Positions 1 to 5,515 of a stretch of 7,229 nt of DNA are shown piece after piece (the first letter of the stretch is position 1; each line of letters begins with the position of its first letter). The position numbers and the translations under genes are program-made. The DNA is from Flavobacteriaceae bacterium. Its GTDB lineage: Bacteria > Bacteroidota > Bacteroidia > Flavobacteriales > Flavobacteriaceae. Under the pieces are notes generated by a model. That model had not been told where the DNA came from. It made no database searches and worked only from the letters and a program-made list of their open reading frames with translations. The stretch is taken from contig JAGLDM010000200.1 of NCBI GenBank assembly GCA_023145595.1, positions 1 through 7,229 on the forward strand, read 5' to 3'.

Positions 1-1473
1 GCAGATCCTGCGGTTCACGGAATGATTTCTAATGTTTGGTTAGATAGAGAAACAGGAAAGCTTTCATATAATATTGAAGATGCTAGATATCCTATCCTTT
101 CAGAAGGTGCAGATGTAAATGATGAAACCGAAATAGATGCCACTCAAAAATTAGCTTCTACCGATGGGCGTTCACCCTCAAATATTATGGTAACAACCTT
201 TAGTGATGAATTGGCTTTAAAAACCAATGGGGAAGCAAAAATATTTGGAGTTTCTGTAAAAGATAGAGGAGCCGTAACACTGGCAGGTCATACTGGAAAA
301 GCCTTTTGGTTTTCGAAAGCAAATGGTGAATTTATTACAAGTTCTTATTATTATGACGAATATCCAAAATGGGTGAAAACATGGAATAAAAGCAATTTCC
401 CAGCTAAAACCTTTGGAGGAAAATCATGGAAATTAATGTATAAAAAATCAAAATATATGTTTGGTGAAAGTGATGACAATGAATGGGAAATGGATGTAGC
501 CGGATTCGGAAGAACATTCCCTCATGAATATCAAAAAGCATCAGACAAATACTTTACCAACTTTTTAACGTTCAGTCCTGCAGGAGATGAGTTGACTTTA
601 GATTTTGCAAAAGCACTAATCAAAGCAGAAGAAATAGGAAAAGATGATATCACAGATTATTTATCGATTAGTTTTTCTTCTACCGATTATGTCGGACATT
701 TATTCGGTCCATCCAGTTTAGAAGCGGAAGATAATATGCTACGTTTGGATAAAACTTTAGCAGATTTATTTTCATTTATTGATAAAAAGGTCGGTTTAGA
801 AAATACACTGATTGTGTTGTCTGCAGATCATGGTGGGCCAGAGGCTCCTGGTTATTTAGAATCTATGGGAATAGAATCTGGTTATGTTTCTCCTAGTAAA
901 TGGGATAAAGAACCGGCAATTCAACGGTTGAAAAAAGAATTTGGAATAGGGCAGGAATTAATTTTAGACTTCTTTCCTCCATATTTATATTTAAATCATA
1001 AGGTAATTGCTGAAAAGGGATTGGAGTTGGCTGACGTGCAAAGTGCAATTTCTCAAGAATTAATGAAAACAAAAGGAGTTGCCTTAGCCGTTTCGAGTGA
1101 GGCTTTAAGAAGTAATGATATGCCAGATACGTATTTGTATAAAAAAGCATTAAAAAACTTCAACTATAAACGTTCGGGAGATGTATTAATTTTGTTAAGT
1201 CCGCAATATTTTTTCAATGATTTTGATGGGGAAATTGTAGCAGCCAATCACGGCGGCCCTTGGATGTATGATTCGTATGTTCCGGTAATTTTTGCAGGTT
1301 GGAAGTTTAAAGGACAAACTATTGAACGTAGAATTGAACCCAAAGATATTGCTATTACCTTGGCAAATATCATGGGAACAAAGCCACCTTCTGGAGCAGA
1401 TGGAGAAATTTTAGAGGAAGTGATTTCAGGCGTAATAGACAAAAAGGTTGATGAAAACGTTGAGAGTGATTGA
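1..1473 (+). CDS. pafA: PafA-type alkaline phosphatase, 5'-truncated by window edge
   Basis: This is the C-terminal ~490 residues of a phosphate-insensitive alkaline phosphatase of the PafA type (alkaline phosphatase superfamily, type I phosphodiesterase/pyrophosphatase fold), normally an exported di-zinc phosphomonoesterase that frees phosphate from organic phosphates. The frame is open from base 1 (ADPAVHGMISN), so the Met at 22 is internal and not the start. Visible active-site elements: Asn of 'HGMISN' (codon 31), Lys and Arg of 'VKDRG' (codons 259 and 265; K162/R164 in the characterised Elizabethkingia PafA), zinc ligands Asp and His of 'STDYVGH' (codons 685 and 697), 'SADHGG' (Asp 826, His 829) and 'AANHGG' (His 1249). 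By the spacing in PafA, the Thr nucleophile should lie about 11 codons left of the window; the signal peptide and first Asp ligand are missing too. It ends in a short acidic tail. The next gene is convergent. Family assignment is firm; exact substrate range is inferred. Confidence 0.93.
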   Translation, partial: ADPAVHGMISNVWLDRETGKLSYNIEDARYPILSEGADVNDETEIDATQKLASTDGRSPSNIMVTTFSDELALKTNGEAKIFGVSVKDRGAVTLAGHTGKAFWFSKANGEFITSSYYYDEYPKWVKTWNKSNFPAKTFGGKSWKLMYKKSKYMFGESDDNEWEMDVAGFGRTFPHEYQKASDKYFTNFLTFSPAGDELTLDFAKALIKAEEIGKDDITDYLSISFSSTDYVGHLFGPSSLEAEDNMLRLDKTLADLFSFIDKKVGLENTLIVLSADHGGPEAPGYLESMGIESGYVSPSKWDKEPAIQRLKKEFGIGQELILDFFPPYLYLNHKVIAEKGLELADVQSAISQELMKTKGVALAVSSEALRSNDMPDTYLYKKALKNFNYKRSGDVLILLSPQYFFNDFDGEIVAANHGGPWMYDSYVPVIFAGWKFKGQTIERRIEPKDIAITLANIMGTKPPSGADGEILEEVISGVIDKKVDENVESD

Positions 1474-1496
1474 TACATCGGTGATAATTGGGAGGT

Positions 1497-1523
1497 TGAT
1501 TTAGTTTTTCAAACACCAAATCA
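1497..1523. terminator. Imperfect hairpin between convergent genes, possible bidirectional terminator
   Basis: TGATTT (1497-1502) can pair with AAATCA (1518-1523), and inside it GTTT (1504-1507) can pair with AAAC (1511-1514) around a TTC loop, leaving a small asymmetric internal loop. It sits in the 57-bp gap between the stops of the convergent phosphatase and small zinc-protein genes, where a shared terminator would be expected. It is AT-rich and has no clear U-tract on either side, so a terminator role is inferred mostly from position. Confidence 0.3.
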
Positions 1524-1530
1524 TAATTCA

Positions 1531-1710
1531 TTACCCTTTTTGTAATTTGTCTGCTCCGTCTAATAACCCAACCAATTCTTGAGGTTTGTGAATTAAGACA
1601 GGTATATGTTGCGGACAGATGTAAAATTCACTTTTTTGATAATAGAATTTTGTTACTGGTGTTTCTTTAGAAGATTTTTTACAAACTAAACACTCTTTTA
1701 TATTGCTCAT
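1531..1710 (-). CDS. Small CxxC/CxxH putative zinc-binding protein (59 aa)
   Basis: This is a complete 59-codon frame, ATG at 1710-1708 and TAA at 1533-1531. The product has Cys7-x-x-Cys10 near the start and Cys32-x-x-His35 in 'YICPQHIPVLIHKP', a spacing (CxxC-x21-CxxH) that suggests one tetrahedral zinc site in a small treble-clef or zinc-ribbon-like fold. The second half (CPQHxPVLIHKP followed by LVGLLDGAD) resembles, from memory, small hypothetical proteins found across Bacteroidetes, which supports a real gene. No signal peptide or membrane segment is seen, so it is probably cytoplasmic. It stands alone, convergent to the phosphatase and divergent from the membrane protein gene, with a promoter-like -7 box a short way upstream and no Shine-Dalgarno. 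Its function is unknown; nucleic-acid or protein binding would be a guess. Confidence 0.8.
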   Translation of the reverse strand: MSNIKECLVCKKSSKETPVTKFYYQKSEFYICPQHIPVLIHKPQELVGLLDGADKLQKG

Positions 1711-1732
1711 GATTTTTTTATTTAATGATTAA

Positions 1733-1740
1733 CAAAAGTA
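1733..1740 (-). promoter_or_regulatory. Putative -7 box for the small zinc-protein gene
   Basis: On the minus strand this reads TACTTTTG, an exact match to the Bacteroidetes TAnnTTTG -7 element. It lies 22 bp upstream of the ATG at 1710, which would give a short leader. No good TTTG -33 element is seen at the usual distance (the nearest is a weak GTTC), so the call rests on the -7 box and its position. Confidence 0.42.
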
Positions 1741-1827
1741 TCTTAATCTATTTAATTAGAACATAACATATATCATACTTCGAAATTTATTAAAACTGCT
1801 GATTTTTAGTTTGATGTTTCTGATACA

Positions 1828-1836
1828 TTATCCACA
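1828..1836 (+). promoter_or_regulatory. Perfect DnaA-box 9-mer (TTATCCACA)
   Basis: The 9-mer is identical to the strongest E. coli-type DnaA box. It is single; I found no second good match nearby, no AT-rich unwinding repeats and no dnaA, dnaN or other origin genes, so this is not an origin. It could be a DnaA-titrating or DnaA-responsive regulatory site in this long spacer, or a chance occurrence, which is quite possible for one 9-mer in AT-rich DNA. Confidence 0.25.
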
Positions 1837-1933
1837 GTGTAAAACATACAAGTATGAGTAGGTTCTGTTAAAGGCAAGAGGCTTAAGTAGGTTTGAGGTA
1901 ATTAGTTGTTTATTAAAGGTGTTAAAATATTAG

Positions 1934-1962
1934 TTTACCCTAACATAATAGAAGTATATTTG
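1934..1962 (+). promoter_or_regulatory. Putative promoter of the DUF3360-like membrane protein gene
   Basis: TATATTTG at 1955-1962 matches the Bacteroidetes TAnnTTTG -7 box exactly. A weak -33 candidate, TTTA (1934-1937), lies 17 bp upstream. Transcription starting just downstream would leave a leader of roughly 95 nt before the ATG at 2064, long compared with the other genes here. The leader contains CCTCCT (1988-1993) but no Shine-Dalgarno near the start. Confidence 0.45.
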
Positions 1963-2063
1963 TCAGCAAAATTAAACACCATACTAACCTCCTAAAAAAT
2001 GTGAAATTGTAATATTAACAAATGCGATTTTATATATAAGGGTAACAGATCAATACAGTAAAC

Positions 2064-3518
2064 ATGCAAGATAAAAAAGAGAAGACTTATAAGGAATTAC
2101 ATAGACCTTCGAGTGACTTTAAAACAAGGGCAGAATATCTAAATCATGAATTAGAAATTGCAAAATACAAAAGATGGGGAATAAATTTACCTTTTAGAGA
2201 TTATGACATAGAGATAGAAGACTGGGTACCTGCACTTGCAGCAACTATTGGTAAAATTGTAATGGTGGCCGCAATGGCAGGAGCATTTGCTTATCAGTTT
2301 GGATTAGATGCCGAATTTATTGCCGAAAATGTACGTTATGAAATGCTTATTGCAGGTGGTTTATTTGTGTTTTTATTTGCAGGGATATTAAATCCTCGTA
2401 CAAATTTAGCAGGAACACACGGACCAATGATACCCTTAATACCTTTAATAGCTGCTGCAGGAGGACATCCTCTTGCACTTGGTTTACTGATTGGTGCTTT
2501 TGGATTAATACTTAGTATATCCAAAGGAGGGTCAAAACTAGTTACGCTAACAGGAGTTGGAGTTAGAGGAGGACTACTTATATTTTTAGGAGCAACAGGA
2601 GCAATAGGGCAAATTAGTAAATTTAATACTTGGTCAAATAATCTAGATATAGGAGCCATTTCATTTGTAGTTGTTTTCATTACGGTTATTATCTATGCCT
2701 ATTTAGCTCGAGTAAAACTAAGATGGTTGGCAATCCCTCTTTCTGCCTTAGTAGCAGGTATTGTAGCTTATGCAATGGGAGCTCCTTTCGAATTTACAAC
2801 GGGGCCTGGTTTACCACATTTTAGCCCTACATATTGGTGGGGAGAAGATACTGGTTGGAAACTTGGCTGGCCAACTTTAACTGAATATGTAGCTGTTGTG
2901 CCTTTTGCAATTCTTGCAGTTGCTATGTGGTCTCCAGATTTTTTAGGTCACCGTGTTTTTCAGGAACTAAATTACCCCAAAAAAGCAAAAGAAGCTTTAA
3001 TGGATGTTGATGATACTATGACCGTTGTATCTTTTCGTCAGATAGTAGGTTCTATTCTTGGAGGAGCAAATATTGCATCTTCGTGGGGGACATACATGAT
3101 TCCTGCTGCTATTGCTAAAAGAGCAATTCCTGGAGGAGCAATACTTACAGGTTTTCTGTGTGTTGTTTTTTCAATTTGGGGATACCCAATGGATTTAGCA
3201 ATGTGGGAACCAGTACTTAGGGTAGCACTTTTAGTAGGTGTTTTCTTGCCTCTTTTAGAAGCTGGTATGCAAATGGTAAGGGATGAGAAAAGTTCTCAAA
3301 GCGCAGGAATATGTATCTTCTCGAGTATCTTAGTAAATCCAGTATTTGGATGGGCATTATCAATGTTACTTGACAACATAGGATTTATTGGAGATAAAGA
3401 GCGTTCGAAAGCATTATCATTCGCAGATCGTTTGGTTATTCCTTTGATTACATTTATAATTAGTGTTGGTGCACTTGCCCTTGTAGGACAAATCCCTGGT
3501 ATCCCAGCACTTCTTTAA
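2064..3518 (+). CDS. DUF3360-like polytopic membrane protein (UraA/SulP-type fold), putative transporter
   Basis: A 484-residue integral membrane protein with a hydrophilic N-terminus of about 52 residues followed by roughly 11-14 hydrophobic segments (for example near 57-77, 92-109, 121-152, 165-183, 197-214, 221-239, 271-288, 356-373, 382-401, 412-433 and 455-475). 'NLAGTHGPMIPLIPLIAAAG' (114-133) and 'LGGANIASSWGTYMIPAAIA' (332-351) look like the paired half-helix elements that form the substrate site in the two inverted repeats of the NCS2/SulP (UraA-fold) transporters. 'WWGEDTGW' (258-265) and 'MWSPDFLGH' (288-296) are unusual signatures. From memory the whole sequence matches the DUF3360 family, seen in marine gammaproteobacteria; this assignment was not checked. 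No STAS domain follows, unlike classic SulP proteins. The start is secure: an in-frame TAA lies at 2043-2045 with no other ATG between. The gene stands alone with its own promoter. Substrate unknown; an anion or nucleobase is only a fold-based guess. Confidence 0.8.
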   Translation: MQDKKEKTYKELHRPSSDFKTRAEYLNHELEIAKYKRWGINLPFRDYDIEIEDWVPALAATIGKIVMVAAMAGAFAYQFGLDAEFIAENVRYEMLIAGGLFVFLFAGILNPRTNLAGTHGPMIPLIPLIAAAGGHPLALGLLIGAFGLILSISKGGSKLVTLTGVGVRGGLLIFLGATGAIGQISKFNTWSNNLDIGAISFVVVFITVIIYAYLARVKLRWLAIPLSALVAGIVAYAMGAPFEFTTGPGLPHFSPTYWWGEDTGWKLGWPTLTEYVAVVPFAILAVAMWSPDFLGHRVFQELNYPKKAKEALMDVDDTMTVVSFRQIVGSILGGANIASSWGTYMIPAAIAKRAIPGGAILTGFLCVVFSIWGYPMDLAMWEPVLRVALLVGVFLPLLEAGMQMVRDEKSSQSAGICIFSSILVNPVFGWALSMLLDNIGFIGDKERSKALSFADRLVIPLITFIISVGALALVGQIPGIPALL

Positions 3519-3567
3519 AACATCTAATTGCGGCAGCGGGATCAAATCATAACTCATAATTATACAC

Positions 3568-3575
3568 TATCTTTG
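3568..3575 (+). promoter_or_regulatory. Putative -7 box for rluB
   Basis: TATCTTTG is an exact match to TAnnTTTG and ends 16 bp before the ATG at 3592, so the mRNA would have a very short leader. No clear TTG/TTTG -33 element is found upstream. Its presence in the 73-bp gap suggests rluB is transcribed separately from the membrane protein gene. Confidence 0.42.
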
Positions 3576-3591
3576 TAAAAATTATTTTAAG

Positions 3592-4461
3592 ATGGCAACA
3601 AGAGAAAACTCGTCGAGAGGACGACACGCTAAAAAAACTCCTCAGAAATCTCCGGTAAAAAAGATGAAAACTAAAAATTTTCGTCCGAATCCGCAAAATG
3701 TAAAAACTTTTAAACGCAAACCAAATACAACTCCTAAAAAGGAGAATGTGGCAGACGGAATTCGTTTAAACAAATACATTGCCAATGCAGGAATCTGTTC
3801 TCGTAGAGAAGCAGATGTGTATATATCCGCAGGAAATGCTACGGTAAATGGTAAAATTGTAACCGAAATGGGTTATAAAGTTCAGGTGAATGACGTGGTT
3901 CGTTTTGATGGTGCTTTGTTGTCAATAGAAACAAAACGCTATGTTTTATTGAACAAACCTAAAAATATGATCACCACAATGGATGATGATAGAGGGCGTA
4001 AAACGGTGATGCATATTATTGAAAGTGCAACAAAGGAACGTATATACCCTGTTGGTAGATTAGATAGAAACACAACTGGGTTGCTGTTGTTTACCAATGA
4101 TGGTGATTTGGCTAAAAAATTGACACACCCAAAGCACAATGTTAAAAAATTATACCACGCTTCTTTAGATAAAAAATTAACGATGAAAGATATGCAAACT
4201 ATCAGCGGTAATTTTATGTTAGAAGGGAAAATGGTTTTCGTTGATGCTATTTCTTATGTAGAAGGTCAATCTAAAACAGAAGTGGGTATTGAAATACATT
4301 CGGGTAGAAACCGAATTGTTCGTAAAATATTTGAAAACTTTGGCTATACGGTTGTAAAATTAGATCGTGTTATTTTTGCTGGATTGACAAAGAAAAACCT
4401 ACCGAGAGGTCACTTTAGACCATTAACAAATCAAGAGGTGATTAATATGAATATGATTTAG
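3592..4461 (+). CDS. rluB: 23S rRNA pseudouridine synthase, RluB/RsuA family
   Basis: This 289-residue protein isomerises a uridine to pseudouridine in rRNA during ribosome assembly; the E. coli RluB target is U2605 of 23S rRNA. Order of parts: a Lys/Arg-rich, low-complexity and probably disordered tail (1-54), an S4 RNA-binding domain (about 57-105, 'RLNKYIANAGICSRREAD'), then the RsuA-type catalytic domain. The catalytic Asp158 lies in 'PVGRLDRNTTGLLLFTNDG' (153-171). Other family hallmarks are 'VLLNKPKN' (118-125) and 'HSGRNRIVRKIFENFGYTV' (236-254). RluB is preferred over RsuA because of overall match and the basic extension common in Bacteroidetes RluB, but RsuA, RluE and RluF share the fold and target choice is inferred. 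No Shine-Dalgarno precedes the ATG. The next gene, also an RNA-modification enzyme, is 195 bp away, so an operon is possible but not supported by spacing. Confidence 0.9.
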   Translation: MATRENSSRGRHAKKTPQKSPVKKMKTKNFRPNPQNVKTFKRKPNTTPKKENVADGIRLNKYIANAGICSRREADVYISAGNATVNGKIVTEMGYKVQVNDVVRFDGALLSIETKRYVLLNKPKNMITTMDDDRGRKTVMHIIESATKERIYPVGRLDRNTTGLLLFTNDGDLAKKLTHPKHNVKKLYHASLDKKLTMKDMQTISGNFMLEGKMVFVDAISYVEGQSKTEVGIEIHSGRNRIVRKIFENFGYTVVKLDRVIFAGLTKKNLPRGHFRPLTNQEVINMNMI

Positions 4462-4495
4462 GTTGATGGATGTTGATTGATTGTTGACGGTTGTT

Positions 4496-4535
4496 CGTCA
4501 TTGCGAACGAAATACAATGAAGTGCGGCAATTTCA
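4496..4535. repeat. REP-like intergenic repeat (CGTCATTGCG...GCGGCAATTTC)
   Basis: The segment begins CGTCATTGCGAACGAA and ends GTGCGGCAATTTC. ATTGC (4500-4504) and GCAAT (4527-4531) form the ends of an imperfect inverted repeat. This matches, from memory, a class of dispersed palindromic intergenic repeats with the core 'CGTCATTGCGA...GCAATCTC' common in Bacteroidetes and some other bacteria. Just before it lies low-complexity DNA built on repeated GTTGA (4461-4487). Only one copy is in the window, so dispersal cannot be shown here. Confidence 0.5.
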
Positions 4536-4556
4536 ATAAACAGGCAACTCTTTTGT

Positions 4557-4630
4557 TAGCGAAACGCTACACTTTTTCAAGTGGTTATTCATTGATGAAT
4601 AGTAACACGATATTCGACAGGTAATAACCA
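4557..4630. repeat. Cluster of inverted repeats upstream of trmN6
   Basis: Three hairpin-capable inverted repeats follow each other: TAGCG-AAA-CGCTA (4557-4569), CACTT-TTTC-AAGTG (4570-4583) and TATTCAT-TG-ATGAATA (4586-4601). A longer pair, TGGTTATT (4582-4589) with AATAACCA (4623-4630), overlaps the third hairpin, so the two folds are alternatives. The cluster sits 26 bp before the trmN6 start. It may end rluB transcripts, form a structured leader, or be the remnant of a repeat element continuing from the REP-like sequence next to it. Function is not established. Confidence 0.45.
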
Positions 4631-4656
4631 TAGTTTTAGGTGAAAGTTATAAAACA

Positions 4657-5370
4657 ATGAGTGTATTCAAATTCAAAAAATTTAATATAGAACAAGGCAA
4701 ATGCGCTATGAAAGTAGGGACAGACGGTGTTTTGTTAGGTGCTTGGGTAAACCCTAAAGAGTCATTTTCTATTTTAGATATTGGTACGGGAACAGGTGTC
4801 ATTGCATTGCAAATGGCGCAACGAAGTACTGCTGAATTGATTGATGCTTTAGAAATTGATTCTACTGCTTTTGAACAGGCTGTTGAAAATTTTGAAGCAT
4901 CTGACTGGGGTGACCGTTTGTATTGCTACCATGCCTCATTGCAAAAATTTGCGGAGGAAATTGAGGAGAAATATGATTTTATTATTTCGAATCCGCCTTT
5001 TTATACAACTACTTTTAAAGAAGATTCAATTTCTAATCAACGTGTTTTGGCACGGCATGCTCAAAGTTTACCTTTTGAGATATTGATAAAATCGACTTCA
5101 AAATTATTAGCCGAGCAAGGCGCTTGTGCTTTTGTAATTCCGTTTGAGTCTGAAACTGAATTCTTAAACATTGCTGCTGAATCAAACCTATTTCCAAACC
5201 GAATAACCCGAGTAAAAGGAACTAAAAATTCAGAAATTAAAAGAAGTTTGTTACAGTTGTCTTTTCAAAAATCGACCCCAGAAATTAATACATTAGTAAT
5301 TGAAATTGAGCGTCATATTTACACGCAAGATTATATTGATTTGGTGCAGGGTTTCTATTTGAAGATGTAA
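4657..5370 (+). CDS. trmN6: TrmN6-type tRNA1(Val) adenine-37 N6-methyltransferase
   Basis: A 237-residue class I SAM-dependent methyltransferase. The E. coli homologue (YfiC, 245 aa) makes m6A37 next to the anticodon of tRNA1(Val). The family's N-terminal signature 'MKVGTDGVLLGAW' is at 18-30; the SAM-binding motif I 'ILDIGTGTGVIALQMAQR' at 39-56; an acidic residue binding the SAM ribose is probably Glu66 in 'ALEID' (64-68); and the N6-adenine/glutamine-type catalytic motif 'NPPF' at 112-115, inside 'YDFIISNPPFY'. The C-terminal part 'RITRVKGTKNSEIKRSLLQL' (182-201) also fits. Start chosen at the ATG giving 'MSVFKFKKFNIEQ', which agrees with the family start; only a weak AGGTGA lies 13 bp upstream. 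Length is normal and no key residue is missing. Related PrmC-like and RlmF-like enzymes share NPPF, but the N-terminal signature favours TrmN6. Activity on tRNA-Val here is inferred. Confidence 0.88.
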   Translation: MSVFKFKKFNIEQGKCAMKVGTDGVLLGAWVNPKESFSILDIGTGTGVIALQMAQRSTAELIDALEIDSTAFEQAVENFEASDWGDRLYCYHASLQKFAEEIEEKYDFIISNPPFYTTTFKEDSISNQRVLARHAQSLPFEILIKSTSKLLAEQGACAFVIPFESETEFLNIAAESNLFPNRITRVKGTKNSEIKRSLLQLSFQKSTPEINTLVIEIERHIYTQDYIDLVQGFYLKM

Positions 5371-5416
5371 GTGTCGAGTTCAATTTATCTTTATGTTTTA
5401 ACTAAACAACCAAAAT

Positions 5417-5493
5417 AATTCGTGACAATTAGTGAAACTCGTGTCTAGAAAAAAATCTCTGCGAATCTCCAATTCTCTCTGTGAAACTCTGTG
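5417..5493. repeat. Decayed short-period intergenic repeat
   Basis: The spacer between the convergent trmN6 and cysH genes is built of imperfect units of about 9-11 bp: AATTCGTGAC, AATTAGTGA, AACTCGTGTC, then after an A-run AATCTCTGCG, AATCTCC, AATTCTCTCTGTG and AAACTCTGTG. Sequences of the type 'AATTCGTG...TCTCTGCGAATCTC...CTCTGTG' recur, from memory, as intergenic repeats in flavobacterial genomes, often at gene 3' ends. No coding function is seen. A role as terminator or recombination substrate is not shown by the sequence. Confidence 0.5.
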
Positions 5494-5515
5494 TTATAAT
5501 TCAGAACTCCGACAA

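Larger units (their letters stand above)
1711..2063. other. 353-bp intergenic region between divergent genes
   Basis: No credible coding frame is seen on either strand; all frames are short and broken by stops. The region holds a -7-like box for each flanking gene (1733-1740 minus, 1955-1962 plus), a perfect DnaA-box 9-mer (1828-1836), a small palindrome CATAC-AA-GTATG (1845-1856), two direct copies of AGTAGGTT 29 bp apart (1857-1864 and 1886-1893) and TTAG-TTTACC-CTAA (1930-1943). The last three could be regulator sites but are short enough to arise by chance. It is long for a gap between single genes in this type of genome. Confidence 0.6.

Noticed and set aside
893..1478. Two minus-strand frames opposite pafA (893-1150 and 1248-1478).
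   Set aside because: They are antisense to conserved metal-site regions of the phosphatase and have no recognisable motif or upstream signal.
2336..2680. A 114-codon minus-strand frame opposite the membrane protein gene.
   Set aside because: It is antisense to hydrophobic Gly/Ala/Leu-rich coding sequence, which commonly leaves the reverse frame open; the product is Pro/Ser/Lys-rich without motifs.
4517..4624. A 35-codon plus-strand reading frame between rluB and trmN6.
   Set aside because: It overlaps the REP-like sequence and the hairpin cluster, has no recognisable protein motif and no promoter or ribosome-binding signal, so repeat DNA explains it better.
3939..5086. Short overlapping frames inside rluB (3939-4139, minus) and trmN6 (4856-5086, plus).
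   Set aside because: Both overlap catalytic motifs of well-supported genes in another frame and show no independent signals.
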